Numbered from the stretch's first letter, positions 1-10,610 are shown. The stretch: DNA of 64,000 nt from Trichomonas vaginalis G3 (GCF_026262505.1 NC_067203.1:23603411-23667410); one strand, 5' to 3'. Notes: generated by a model not told the origin, from the letters alone. Made by a program: numbers and translations.

Positions 1-100
1 CCTCTCTTCAACAAAGTGCTTCCTCTCTTCTTCAAAGTACTTCCTCTCTTCTGATCAAGGTGCTTCCTCTCTTCATCAAGATGCTTCCTCACTCCATTAT
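1..100. repeat. Degenerate tandem repeat, period about 21-23 bp
   Basis: Four to five imperfect units begin with CTTCCTCTCTTC and are spaced 21-23 bp apart. On the minus strand the units read as charged repeats rich in E, R, K, H and D. They lie just downstream of the transposase stop at 158-160 and may be the remains of a charged C-terminal tail of that protein, or a separate minisatellite. Confidence 0.6.
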
Positions 101-157
101 GCAGCTGCTTCTTTTCTTCATCAATTCCTCTTCACCCTGGAGCTCCTCAGCTTTATA

Positions 158-1214
158 TCATTTTAATTGGATTTTTTGAAATCCACCTGCAGTAGGATAA
201 AGGAGATGTAACTCACGACTAAGAACCTGGCCATATGCTCCATTCCAGGCCAAAACAGATTGCATAGCCACAAACAGATTGAAATACCAATCCTGTTGCT
301 GCATGGGGCGTCCATATTCCATTTGGAAGACTTGCATCATCACATTTGGATCTGTAAGGACTTTGTCGTTGACAAAATTGGGCCTTGCAGGAGGAACTCC
401 ATTTGCTACAATGTATCTGGAAGCAAGAGGTTTGTTCATATCCAATGGATAGATTCCTGTTGCTTTAAAAGCATTTTCGATGTTTGTAGCTGTGCAAGAC
501 ACACTACATGCATCAAGGAAGCTGCGAATCATGATATAGCGCAGTTCTCTGGCGTTCCATACATAATTGATCACCATATGCCCTTGCTGATCGTACCGGA
601 TAGTCGCCATATCAAACAACTTCTTGAATTGGGCCTTCAAGGGAGAAAAAATCCCAACATCAAGAGGTTGTAAGATATGAGATGTATGGCCTGGGAGAAC
701 AAGAAGCTCGATATTGAAGGCGCTCAAGAGGCGAACGGCCAAAAAAGAGAGCCTGAATGGATGACCATCTACAATTAGGAGAAAAGGTACCTGGGCATCA
801 AACACATTCATTTGAGACCTTTCCTCCTGTACTTTGCAGATGAACATGATACAGTATACCATAAAAAGGTATTTGTTCATCCATCCACTCTCGGAGCGAA
901 CAAAAAAGGCGTCCAGATCTTCCAATTCCGCATCAAGGGTCTTCTTTTGTGGAAGTATCACCATTGGCTTCATAGTTGTACCATCTGCAAAAATGGTACA
1001 GACCCCTGTAAGATGTGGAAGCTGAGACTTTTCAGCGCGAACTGGGCGATTCCGGCCAGCAGTAAGAACTTTATAGCGACGTTTGGAATAGAGCATTGTC
1101 TCGTCCATATTCGCAATAAACTTCTTCCTGCGGGCAAAGTATCTATGCTTGGAGAGGAAAAATTGGCGAATATGGTTTGCGTCACAGGTAGAGCGTCGGA
1201 GCATATCAATAGTT
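158..1214 (-). pseudogene. Pogo-like (DDE_1) transposase, C-terminal catalytic part
   Basis: This is the catalytic half of a Tc1/mariner-superfamily transposase, a DNA cut-and-paste enzyme. Counting from the first Met (1204), the acidic triad is D34 (in NMDETM), D146 (in LLIVDGH) and D182 (in LQPLDVG). The last two are 35 residues apart, a DD35D pattern that fits the pogo/Tigger DDE_1 family, and PGHTSHILQPLD is the hallmark of that family. The N-terminal half lies at 23318-23810; the Maverick E1 separates the two. Across the empty target site the frame runs on (S-Q-T, then I-D-M-L), so the gene was probably open when E1 arrived. After the TGA at 158-160 a further charged stretch follows, so this stop may be early for the family. 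Confidence 0.85.
1210..1214. repeat. Left target-site duplication of Maverick E1 (TAGTT)
   Basis: TAGTT lies directly outside the left TIR, and the same five bases lie directly outside the right TIR at 23318-23322. Mavericks/Polintons are known for 5-6 bp target duplications. The match is exact, which suggests a young insertion. Confidence 0.85.
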
Positions 1215-1435
1215 AGTTAGTATACATATCATGGGTACGACGGCACTGCGTTCCACCGTACCCCTGTTATGTGAATTTGACACTTTACGAAACCGTTAAC
1301 GTATATTTTACAACACAAACGACAACACTAACTTAACCTTAAATATTTACAAAACCGTCTGACACATAAACGACTCCACTAACGACTTCACTAATGTTTT
1401 CACAAACGACTTCACTAATGTAAAAATAAACGTTC

Positions 1436-1756
1436 TCACTTACAAAAGTATTGCAACTCCTCCCATTGCTGTGCTTCATATAACAGCTCATAATCTTCTG
1501 ACTCACTTTCTTCTTCATATAGGTCAAAATCACTGTCATAGTTTATACCTGTAAGTTTTGACAAAGCTAATGAAACACGCTTACCGTTTGTATCGTATGC
1601 TTGTATAAACTTTCCATTATGCTTGTAGTCATAAACGCTCAAACTAACTTTACCCTTTCTCCCTCGTATCTGATAGAATGTATTTTCACGAGGAACGAAG
1701 AACAAGTTCTTGAACTCATGACCGTTGTAGTTTGTTATCTCAATAGTTTTCGTCAT
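1436..1756 (-). CDS. TIR-borne 106-aa protein, left copy
   Basis: This is an unrecognised small protein encoded inside the TIR, so E1 carries it twice; the right copy is 22776-23096 and differs by one residue. The N-terminal half is basic and beta-like (residues 27-45, around FYQIRGRKGKVSLSVY). The C-terminal third is strongly acidic (a run of E/D around residues 78-92). The ATG at 1756 follows a TTTATTTTTATATAA stretch like that before many E1 genes. The reading direction is toward the element end. A role in terminus handling or early expression is only a guess from its position. Confidence 0.7.
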   Translation of the reverse strand: MTKTIEITNYNGHEFKNLFFVPRENTFYQIRGRKGKVSLSVYDYKHNGKFIQAYDTNGKRVSLALSKLTGINYDSDFDLYEEESESEDYELLYEAQQWEELQYFCK

Positions 1757-1833
1757 TTATATAAAAATAAACTTAAAAATAAATGATATCACCACCCTCA
1801 CACGTATGAAAACATAGCACAAAAATAAATTTA

Positions 1834-1879
1834 GGTGAAGTGGTGAGATCTCACCTCTTTTTTCACCTGTTTTTTCACC
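1834..1879. repeat. GGTGA half-site module, left TIR inner edge
   Basis: The order of half-sites is GGTGA, 3 bp, GGTGA, then GATC, then TCACC, followed by two more TCACC at 12-bp spacing. The centre GGTGAGATCTCACC is a perfect 14-bp palindrome. The 8-bp-spaced side faces the element end and the 12-bp run faces inward. The same geometry recurs at 12279-12503, 13567-13636 and 22665-22698. Confidence 0.85.
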
Positions 1880-1896
1880 CTGTTGAATTCATTGCT

Positions 1897-2132
1897 TTAT
1901 AACTCTCTTCCTTTCTCCAACTCTTCTAACTTCTTCTTAAGTTCAGCAATGTTGTCCTCATGAAGTTTAATCTTTCTCAAAATTCCTTCTTTATCTAATG
2001 GTTGCTTTATCTTTCTAAACTGAACTCTACCATCCTTCATAGTATGAATGTAAAAACCTTCTGGAATAGTTCCTGATTTAATGTATTCTACCAAAAACTT
2101 TGTTTCATTGCTTCAGTGACTTTAGTCGTCAT
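1897..2132 (-). pseudogene. Small charged protein gene next to the left TIR
   Basis: This is a short gene of unknown function; this copy looks broken. The recognisable part has a FYIHTMKDGRVQFRKI segment, resembling FYYVSQSKDGKIYVRKRK in the gene at 4253-4688, and a C-terminal coiled-coil-like stretch (LHEDNIAELKKKLEELEKG). The ATG at 2132 follows an AT-rich stretch with TATTTTTATTTAATA. The last codons lie inside the TIR homology. Confidence 0.5.
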
Positions 2133-2180
2133 TTCAATCAAATAAAAATTTTAATATTAAATAAAAATAACGTTATTTTT

Positions 2181-2621
2181 TCAGTAAGGAAACGCAGGAG
2201 TTTTACGATTTATTTGAGGAGTAGGTTCTGGTTTAAATGTTGGAGTCGGTTTAGGAGTTGACTTTTGAATAGGAGTTTGTACTTCCATAGGTTCAGGAGT
2301 CATTGAAGGTTTTGCTTGTGAAGGTGTTGGAGTTTGTTTAACTTCAGCTACTTCAGTATTATTTACAACATTTGCTTTATTTCTTTTCAACATCATAACT
2401 GCTCCTGTTGTAGCTAGCAAACCTAGTGGGAGACCATATCTTATATAAGGACTTGACCAAATGCTATTTTTGACAGGAGCTGGTGGAACACCTAACCTTG
2501 GTGATACTGCTCTTTGCCATTGTGCAGCTCGTAAGAAATATTCAATAGGTGCTCCATAATCGTTTGGTAAAGTTTGTTTCATAGATGGTGAAGGTTCACG
2601 AGAGCTTGATGAAGAACTCAT
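2181..2621 (-). CDS. Single-pass, proline-rich protein (146 aa)
   Basis: The protein starts with a Ser-rich tip (MSSSSSSREPSPS). It has one likely membrane or hydrophobic segment at about residues 62-78 (YGLPLGLLATTGAVMML), followed by KRNK, and then a tail rich in P, T and K with repeated KPTPTFKPEPTP-like units. It sits 30 bp downstream of the capsid gene on the same strand, so a minor virion or membrane protein is plausible by position only. The start follows GTTTATTTTTAAAGC. It looks whole. Confidence 0.65.
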   Translation of the reverse strand: MSSSSSSREPSPSMKQTLPNDYGAPIEYFLRAAQWQRAVSPRLGVPPAPVKNSIWSSPYIRYGLPLGLLATTGAVMMLKRNKANVVNNTEVAEVKQTPTPSQAKPSMTPEPMEVQTPIQKSTPKPTPTFKPEPTPQINRKTPAFPY

Positions 2622-2651
2622 TTATAAGCTTTAAAAATAAACGTTCATCCT

Positions 2652-4225
2652 TTATTCCTCACTGTCGTCCGTAGCTAAGTTATAGTCATCTAATCTTATT
2701 ATGGGGATGCCATTAGCACGCACCTGAATGGCAAAGCAACAATCCCTCATAAATCCAATAAGTGGCTTTGGTACGTTTTCAGTTGCTAGTTCAATAGGTC
2801 CTTTAACAGACAATTTGTATGTTATTGGAGCAGTAGATGTTTGACCTTGCTGGAAGCAAAAGTCCACTTCTGTTGGAAAACCACATAAGAAATGTGTGTT
2901 GTCATAGCTATCCCATTTATGTTCCACACTACCATCATCCACCAATGACCTCATAACATCTTCATTAAATCCAATCATATCATTGTTTGTATTGCAAGCG
3001 TTCGCAACCATTTCATAAAATACAGGTCCATATGATTTTTCAGGTTCTGCAGGCATATTTCCATAAGCTCCCATGGAAAGCTGAAGATATTTAAACTTAG
3101 GGTTCTCAAAATTAACATAATAGTTGTCTTTCTTTCTAAATAGTGCCCAAATACTTTTAACATTAATAGGCGTATAAGCTGCTGTAAATGTTGCACTTGA
3201 ACTATCTGTATTCTTTGAGAATGAACCGTCCATAGGAATCCAATCCATAACTTTAACAGGAAAACATAAAGCCTCGTTTGTATAATGTTCTACAAGTTCT
3301 GTATAAATGTTAGGGTCTAAAGAGAATGATTTTGGATGAATGAAACATTCATTAAAATCCATCTTTATTCGAAATAGTTGCTGGGTTACAGTTGTAATAG
3401 TAACTGTTCCACTAGCTTCTATTGCCTTCGTTATCATAGTGAATGGTTCATTCCATGGAACAAATTTATTTGTCGGTGGATTTGAATCTGAAGCAAATGC
3501 AACTTTAAGAGTTGGATTGAAAGCAATGATATCATTTACAGATATAGATGTGCATTGTAAGGCGTCGCTACTGAACTTTACTTTAAGCTGAATGTTTCCT
3601 GCAAAAGCTGGAATAAATCGAATAGCTTCTAATGGAAGGAATCTTCTAACAGGAATTCTTAAACGAAGCTTAAAATCAAATGATTTTCCTGCTGTAATTG
3701 GACCACTAATAATTTGTCCTGTTCTGCATGTTCCCGAATGACTCCATACATCTTCATGTCGAGTCTTTGAGAAAACATCTACTTTCTTTATTGTTCGGTA
3801 GTTTGTGAGTTTGAAGTTATATATGCTTCTTCTCTTGCGTTGTCTTGAGAATATACGATACGACCATTTGCAAGGATTTGATATCCAGCAACTGCATAGA
3901 AAGCGTCATCGAAACCAATCCAAAATCCTGGTGGGTTTGTTTTATTGGAACCTGAACCAATTTCTTTATCTGCAATAAATTGACCTTCCATTTTATACGT
4001 AATGAATGTATTGTAAAGGTCCAACATATTTTCACCAGGATGTGAGAGATTGAATGTTACCCATGTGTTATCTTTAGCAGTTCCAGGTTGTGATGGAATC
4101 TTTGCGTCAGAATATTTTCTATTAGTGTCACCAATTTGAACTGCATTGTCTATGATATTGAAATATGAGCGAATCTGATGAATATGCTCTGCTGGAGTAA
4201 ATTCGTTTAACTGTTCGTTCTGCAT
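2652..4225 (-). pseudogene. Maverick major capsid protein (double jelly-roll type), E1
   Basis: The locus is about 1.57 kb, the size expected for a Polinton double jelly-roll capsid protein (about 520 aa), and matches the capsid gene of family B (535 aa at 48364-49971). The visible sequence is rich in short beta-like segments and aromatic residues (WVTFNLSHPGENMLDLYNTF; FWIGFDDAFYAVAGYQIL; DYNLATDDSEE at the end). The start at 4225 follows TATTTTTATCTGAAG. It lies between small virion-like genes. Assignment is by size, composition and position, not by a search. This copy is broken. Confidence 0.6.
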
Positions 4226-4252
4226 GTATTTACTTCAGATAAAAATATCTAT

Positions 4253-4688
4253 TTACTTCATTATTCTCACTCTTCTTCTTGGCATTCGTGGTGGAAGTTG
4301 TTTCTTGACATTTTCAATGAACTGTACATTCTCTTTTGTCTCAACTTCTTTCACTGGTGGGTCAGGGTTCTTTGACTCGGTTTGTTTTTCAATGAAATTC
4401 ACGAACTTTGCAATAAGCTCTTGGTTCGTTATTGAAAGAACATCTGGCTTCTTTTTCTTCTGGTTCTATTGACTTTTCAGTTTGAATAGAAGGTTTTATA
4501 TGGGCTTCGTGGACTTCACCCTTGCCATACACCTTAATGTTGTCGCTCTCTGTATTCGCTAATGGTACCTTTCTTTTTCTTACGTATATTTTACCATCTT
4601 TACTCTGACTTACGTAATAGAAAGGATGTTGTATTCCTCTTGCGTCATTTAATATAATAGACTCTCGCTCTGATTTTGACAAGCTCAT
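4253..4688 (-). pseudogene. Small basic/acidic protein gene, related to 1897-2132
   Basis: The N-terminal part begins MSLSKSERESIILNDARG and contains FYYVSQSKDGKIYVRKRK, which resembles a segment of the gene at 1897-2132. A proline- and charge-rich region follows, ending in a basic tip (PPRMPRRRVRIMK). The function is unknown; a basic tail beside the capsid gene would fit a nucleic-acid-binding virion component. This copy is broken. It is divergent from the 4734-4994 gene, with 45 bp between the two starts. Confidence 0.5.
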
Positions 4689-4733
4689 TTTACATTGGTT
4701 AAAGTTTCAATTTTGTTTTTTATCTGCAGTCAA

Positions 4734-4994
4734 ATGACTCAGACAAGCCCTACGGACAAGACCCAAGGGGTCATAGATGTTGAAGCATTGAAGAAAGAAA
4801 TTCGTGAGCAAATTATATCCGAACTGAAGGAACAAAAACAAGAACAAAAGCCAGAGAGACCAAAGAGAAAGTTAAGTGAAAAACAACTTGCTGCATTAGC
4901 TGCTGGAAGACAAAAGAACCCACGTTTGCTGGCGAAGAAAGCTAGAGAAGAAGCTGAAGCAAAAGCTAAAGAAGCTGAAGCAAAGAAAGAGTAA
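4734..4994 (+). CDS. Lysine/glutamate-rich basic protein (86 aa)
   Basis: The ATG at 4734 is preferred because it follows GTTTTTTATCTGCAGTCAA, the same kind of start-proximal sequence as neighbouring genes. Residues 18-40 form an amphipathic helix rich in K, E and Q. Residues 45-70 contain RPKRKLSEKQLAALAAGRQK, and the end is an (A/K/E)n helix. It could be a small DNA-binding or core protein, but no family is recognised. It looks whole and ends in TAAA. Confidence 0.55.
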   Translation: MTQTSPTDKTQGVIDVEALKKEIREQIISELKEQKQEQKPERPKRKLSEKQLAALAAGRQKNPRLLAKKAREEAEAKAKEAEAKKE

Positions 4995-5018
4995 ATGGTT
5001 TATTTTTATCCGAATTAA

Positions 5019-5876
5019 ATGTATAGACAAATACCTTTATCTGTTGCGTTCAGTAGTGAAAACCCTGACGTCAAAATAAAGGGGAACAGAGTAACGTTTA
5101 AGTTTTCCAACAGACTGGATTGTGAACATAAATGAAGAGAAGTACATTGGCATAACATCTATGTATATAACACGTGCTTTCAGAAAGGTTGACTTTATAC
5201 TTCAAGTCGAGATAGAAAATGACGAACAGTCTTTAAGCGCCCAAAACATTCACACAATATACAATACTTTAAAACGATACAACATTGTTGCAATGTATGA
5301 TTTCATTTAATGAGATGTTCGAGAAAAAGTTCAACATTGAAGTACAAACTTTACAGCCTTTACATGAGTTTCTTGCACAACTGAAAGAGAAGGTAGTCAG
5401 CCACAACTTATAGACTTTCATTATGAATTTAATGAAAATGAAGATGGAACTCATGACTGTCAGTTTGTTAATATTCACCATTCAATGAAGTAGTAACTAA
5501 AGAGAAAGAAAATCCATTACGTATAAGATTTCAAATCTCTGAACCAAGTGATGATTTCAAGAATGTTTTCAATTATGATGCAATGCTTCCGAGGAAAAAT
5601 GAATTTTCAAAGATTGTAACACCTGGCATTTGGGATAGAAAGCAAGCTATATTATATTCAAACTTAAGTAAGGGAGTGAAAATGAGTTCATTGGTCATAC
5701 AAGAACTTCACCACTTCCTAACCCTAAATACTATAAATTAAACTGGCTTCAATCGTGAGTTTTGGATAGACATGTACTCAACTCACGACCAAATGTCGAG
5801 TGTCTTGCCTCCAGATGGGAAGGACTGTCTCTACATTGAAGCACAACTCTTAAACTCTACCATCGCAGTATTGTAA
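5019..5876 (+). pseudogene. Unknown E1 gene, possible structural protein
   Basis: The start MYRQIPLSVAFSSENPDVK follows TTTATTTTTATCCGAATTAA and lies 24 bp after the previous stop. Beta-rich segments are visible (ITSMYITRAFRKVDFILQVEIEN). Near the end is LPPDGKDCLYIEAQLL, which resembles LPKDGKDGLIIEMI near the end of the gene at 21023-21902, so the two may be distant paralogues. No known family is recognised. This copy is broken. Confidence 0.5.
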
Positions 5877-5904
5877 AATCTACGCTAGCTTTATTTTTAT
5901 CACG

Positions 5905-6024
5905 AATGACTTCATTTCTGACAAAAATAAATGACCTCATTCATGACCTCATTCATGACCTCATTGCTGACCTCATTCATGACCTCATTCATGACCTCAT
6001 TGCTGACAAAAATAAATGACCTCA
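5905..6024. repeat. 12-bp tandem repeat arranged as two 36-bp blocks
   Basis: Six exact-length units start with GACCTCATT at 5933, 5945, 5957, 5969, 5981 and 5993. The last three bases vary as cat, cat, gct, cat, cat, gct, giving a 36-bp block present twice. A longer flank (CTGACAAAAATAAATGACCT) is present on both sides, at 5919 and 6003. The array lies between the convergent ends of the 5019-5876 gene and pPolB and reaches the pPolB stop. Confidence 0.85.
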
Positions 6025-9000
6025 GAACTTCAACTTACGAATAAAGCTTGTTTTAGTCGTTATTGAGAAGTTAAACTTTTCAGCAAAGCAAGGACTAGAA
6101 GACTTACATAAGTCAAATCCAATCTCTTGACCGTCATAAAGTGCTTTGTAAAGTTTTATTAAACTGAAACTCAGAGTCTTTGTCAAATTTTCCTTGCGGA
6201 ACCATTAAACCTTTATCTTCATCATAGAAACACTGAACAGAGTCAGGAAACATTTCATTAGCGGTTAAAGCCATAACATCTTGCTTCACGCCTTTCATTC
6301 TGCAGTGAAATGCAACTTCATTAAATCGTTAGTGAGTAAGTCTATGTAGGTCTTCTTTCCACAAAATATTGACTTGTATGCTAAACTTTGTTTTCCAGGT
6401 GTTATTTTGCGAAGTCACTATGAAACTGACCAAGGTTTTTACCAATGAGAACTCTTCCATAACGTTTCTCAAACTCTTCAGCTAAACGAGGGATATCTTC
6501 ATTGTAGAGATGCATACTCGTCGGTATCGCTATAAAAGATGTCCATTCCTAAGTCTTCAGCAGTACAGAATACTTCACACATTATTCTCTTCGACATTGA
6601 CAGAATGTTTAACACCAAGTGGACAGAGTTAAAGTGTTGCAAATGCTTTTCGTTAGCTTGAAAATAGTTTTATCTGAACCATCCAAACCTTCGAACTTCA
6701 CTATATGGTTGTAGTTTCTGATGGTATATCTTATAGCATCTTTGTCATTTACTATGGTTATTTTTGACTCAATAGGAGATAAGAATAGTTTTGCCATAAA
6801 TACTGTTCAGAATGAGCTTTATATTTTCTTGCAAAGGATTTCCTTCTTTCTTATACTTTAACCTTAACTCAAAACAACTTCTTTACTTCATCTCTTATTC
6901 TAATATCTCTGTTTCCATCGTAATAGTATCCTTGCAACACTTCACTTTGACACCTTGATATTTTATGAGGTCTTGTAATGTTATATGGTCAACATACATT
7001 AAACAGCAAGTGTTTGAACTTCTGGAACGTTAAGTTCTGGATTTAGTTCAGGTCACAAAACTATTAAAGGAAAGTGTCTATGTATACCAATCTCTGTTAT
7101 CTTAATGAGAACAAAGAAGCCGGACATAAACTTTTCACCAATGGGTTCCTTTTGGTCGTCATCGAATAAATGTCTCATGAGATACTCTGTGCTTAGCATC
7201 TCATCCTTCATAACCTTTGGAATTCCTTCTAAAGTATAAAGTCTTGCTATAGCTGATGGATATAATGAAACAGCGTCGAAGTCAGCAATGAGTTTCTTTT
7301 CGCTCTTTTGTTTCATGTTATCTGACAGCATACATCTTCCACCTTGAATGCATCTCGAAATAAATTCTCTTGGTTTATTTGAGCGGTCATATAAATTTCC
7401 ATTCGGGAAGTACACTCTGTTCTCAAAAATAATTTGTTAGCAATTGAACAAATACTAACGTAGTCATAAACGTTTAAATCAAACTCTTTCAATAAGTCAT
7501 TGCGGAACTTAACAAAACCTTCTCTTAAAATTCTTACATCTTGTTTGCAATAAAATGTGCTATACTCTTTCTAAATCGAAATGGTTTTTCATCTATTCTG
7601 CAACCTTTGATGGAATCTATGTTTCATAAATGTATCTGCATCCTGGATAAACTTACATGCTTCAGAAATGACACCAGTTCTGTGTCATTTGCTAACAAAA
7701 CACTGCTGTAGTAGTTGTATGGAAAACTTCTTTCGGTCCTGTTTGTAAGTTAAACATAGCAGGAAATAGTTTAAAGCTTCTTATTTATAACAACTGTAAG
7801 AGTCTTTTATAAATAATTGCCCGTCCTTTTATATAAACCAGTTATTTGCATTGTTCGTGAACCTTTAATGATGGAGTTCCTTTCACTTCTGTCATGTGTC
7901 TTAAGATGAAGTTTATATCATAACTGAGGTTATGGAAATATATTAAACTCTTGTCAGGAAGTCGTTCCAAAAATTCTGTTGCACAGTTCTGACCCCAAAT
8001 GCTTTCACTCACTGAACCATCTTCACTGTCGTAACAGATGTTAAAAGCTTTATGAAAGCCGTCTGTGCTACACTCAAAGTCAGCAAAGAAAACATGCTCA
8101 GGAATGAACTTACATTTAGCTTTATTTACTTCTTTTGACTCTGCTTTCTTCTTCAGTTGTACACAATACTTTGGAGCATATGTCAAATCTTTAAATGGTG
8201 CAAGGTTCTGTTTATATAAGTCAGTCGTATATGTGAAAAGTTCTCCATAAGAAATAGGTTCGAAATATTTGCACTCCCACAATGTTTTCATAACATCCCA
8301 TAGCGGTGTAGTTCTATCCATGCGAACTACATATTTATCTTCTCTCTTTGTATAAATCTTCATCTGTTTCTCAATGTTCATTCCACCACACTCCTTCAAG
8401 ATTTCTATATAGTTGCGAATGAAATATTGTCATTGGAAGTCTTTCATTTAGCATGTAGTGGTCTTCAACAAGAAGTAAGTCAATAGTTCGAACAGTTTCA
8501 CATTCTTTTGGTATATATCTCTTTATTTCATTATGTCTTGAGTCATTGAAATAACCAATGGTAACATTAAATGCTATACCAGTTGCGTCAGAAATTTCTT
8601 GTACTTTACTTTGAGGAAAGTCTCTAACACGAATGACTTCTCTCATGTGGTCAATAGTTTCTTCATTTACTCCAGCCTGAATGCAAGCATAAACGAAACA
8701 ATTGTCTTCTGTCATAAGTGTTGCAGTTCTTTTGTTCAGTTCATTGAAGATTTGGTAGCGTTCAAGATTTATAGGTAATGTGCAAAGATACTTCCAGAAC
8801 TGACCGCTTCTCTTCTTATAAAACTTCTTTTCACAAGGATTTCATTCCAGAAGTCATCTATATCTTGTTTATCTCCTGTTTGTTTAAGTCTGTTCAATAA
8901 TCTTTTCTGTCTTTCTGTCAGTGTGCTTTCATCTCTATATGGTCGCTTCTGTGGCTTTCCTTTCTTAACATCTGACATCGTTAAGCCTTCATATTCTGTT

Positions 9001-9869
9001 AAATCATACATCTTTATTTCAGTAAGATTCTTTATGTTTGTCAAGAAGAAGTCATAGTGCATTTCAACAATACCTGCAGCATTTGCTTCTATCTCTGATA
9101 TAAAGTTCTCCTTCAAGAGCTGATGTAGTAATGTTCCAATATTATTGAGGTTTAACGTAGAACATTCATACTTTCCACCAAGTTTATAACATACCATCCA
9201 TCTTTGTTGGGAGTTTATTTTAATCTTCTCTAAGAGTCTCATGAAAACCTTACCGAAATGTTTGTGTAAGTAGTCTCTGTTTGGTTCATCTAAAGCTTCG
9301 ATGTTAAAGTCAATGAGTCTATTGCCTGACTTCACATTTCTCTTCCTATTCTCTTCATCTTTCTTTAACCATCTCTCACCTTCTTTTGGTTTGTCGTCAA
9401 TGGAACGAATGACATCGTTAGCTTTGCGAACTTGTTCTATAGCATTTTTAAACATCTCTCTTCTCTGTTGTTTCAGTGTGTCATCTCTCTTTCGTGTTTC
9501 ACCAACGTTTGAGTTCGTAAGTTCAAACATCTCTTGACGAACATCATGAGAAAGAGCTTTACGAGTATGACCAACGTTCGCATTTGTTATGTCAAACATT
9601 TCTCCTTACTTCATGAGGTACTGAACGTCTATGATATAAGTCAATAGCAACGTCATTTAAAGGAAATGCTCTTGCATGGACTTCGTCCTCGCCGCGTTGC
9701 GGCTTTATGAACTCATGAATTCTATCATAACTTATTTCACCATTGTAGTCATTGAGGATGTCAGCGAGTGATTTTTTGTTTGTCGCGTAATGTTTGCAAC
9801 TTCTATGTTAGCTTCTGTAAGAAGTTGTTTTATTTCCGAGTGTTCTAACTTAGACAACTTCCGATACAT
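6022..9869 (-). pseudogene. Protein-primed family B DNA polymerase (pPolB), E1
   Basis: This is the replicative polymerase of Mavericks, thought to start synthesis from a terminal protein. Recognisable parts, N to C: a long charged leader (9869 to about 8770, with repeats around NANVGHTRK); a domain with DNCFVYACIQAGV that has a counterpart in the B polymerase; the exonuclease (FFADFECSTDG for Exo I, YFHNLSYDINFIL for Exo II); and the palm motif A (DFDAVSLYPSAIAR, near 7290), with a YSDTD-type motif C near 6530. The locus, about 3.8 kb, fits Maverick pPolB. The leader contains a GC palindrome at 9691-9703. The start at 9869 is the first Met of the upstream charged frame. This copy is broken with several breaks. 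Confidence 0.88.
9679..9703 (-). repeat. GC-rich double-hairpin repeat inside the pPolB leader
   Basis: GCCGC-GTT-GCGGC (9691-9703) is a 5-bp stem in otherwise AT-rich DNA. Read on the minus strand, the unit CCGCAACGCGGCGAGG followed by ACGAAGTCC closely matches 22014-22038. It is translated as part of the leader (I-K-P-Q-R-G-E-D-E-V). Confidence 0.65.
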
Positions 9870-9958
9870 CTTTAGTAGGAAATAAAAAAATTTCTTAGAA
9901 AAAAATTAGCTTAGATTTTTTAAGGCTAGTTTTAAAATATTTCGAACTTTTTATTATA

Positions 9959-10428
9959 ATGAAACACATGCAAGATTGCAAGTTCTTTTCATACAATGCT
10001 CTCGCTAATGCCATCAAGAATGAGTTCAATGGTGCTTCAAACGTAATGTTATCTTTAACAAGAAGTTTGTGAAAGAATCTAAGTTCGGTCAGTATGTCAG
10101 ACCATTAGCTATGTCATTGACCGCAAACGTTATACTTCACAAGAGTTAGCAGTAGTTTTGAAACAAAAGGTTTCTTCGTGAATGTCAAAGATACTCATTA
10201 TACTGTATAAAGAACTCTAACATTGACTTCTTCAGTATTGCTATGAATCTTTCCGAACAGAAAGAATATAAGAAGGGTGAAACAAATGTGAAATATTATC
10301 CTTCATCTCTGAAGACAATAACGAACAAAGATGTTATACAGAAATTCTTACCAAAGGTTGAAGAAGCTTCTATTGACATTGACGAAGGAAGTGAAATGGT
10401 TGAAGAAATTGACCCTGACGTCATTTAA
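9959..10428 (+). pseudogene. Unknown protein with acidic C-terminal tip
   Basis: The gene begins MKHMQDCKFFSYNALANAIK and ends with a very acidic tail (EEASIDIDEGSEMVEEIDPDVI region). Size and tail resemble the 139-aa B protein at 34189-34608, which ends EENIDIDPEMF. Acidic tips of this sort are known in single-stranded-DNA-binding proteins, and the gene is next to pPolB, so an SSB-like role is possible but unproven. It is divergent from pPolB (89 bp between starts). This copy is broken. Confidence 0.45.
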
Positions 10429-10610
10429 GCAAAAATATATTTTTGGTTAGTCTTCATATCGACATTTTACAACACTTAAATGGTAAAAACAAAATAAACT
10501 TGACGAAGTGAAGATTTGCACTTCGTCGATTATGATCGACATGGAGCGTTTTGTTTTTATCATGGTTTTCTCCACTATGGTTCTAACGTGGCACCCGACG
10601 AGATTTTTTT
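10429..10610. other. Non-coding interval with a 9-bp inverted repeat
   Basis: There is no convincing gene between the convergent ends at 10428 and 10611. The interval contains a perfect inverted repeat, GACGAAGTG (10502-10510) and CACTTCGTC (10519-10527), with an 8-base loop; it could form a 3'-end hairpin for one or both transcripts. Nothing else recognisable is seen. Confidence 0.5.

Larger units (their letters stand above)
1215..1913. repeat. Left terminal inverted repeat of E1
   Basis: The inverted partner is 22631-23317. The outermost bases are AGTTAGTATACATATCATGG. Identity is nearly complete over about 690 bp; the left copy has one extra 12-bp half-site unit in its inner module. The repeat contains a complete 106-aa gene (1436-1756) and several direct copies of AGTGAAGTCGTT. 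Its inner edge runs into the 3' end of the neighbouring gene. Confidence 0.93.

Noticed and set aside
260-1216. Plus-strand frames at 260-673 and 812-1216
   Set aside because: They lie antisense to the clearly recognisable DDE_1 transposase and show no domain of their own.
1834-1879. CRISPR-like reading of the half-site modules
   Set aside because: Repeats are 5-bp half-sites with 3-, 4- and 7-bp gaps, not 24-40 bp repeats with unique spacers; no cas genes; eukaryotic context.
10429-10610. Possible tRNA or structured RNA gene in the gap after the acidic-tail gene
   Set aside because: Only one 9-bp hairpin is present; no cloverleaf, no T-loop GTTC box with matching arms.
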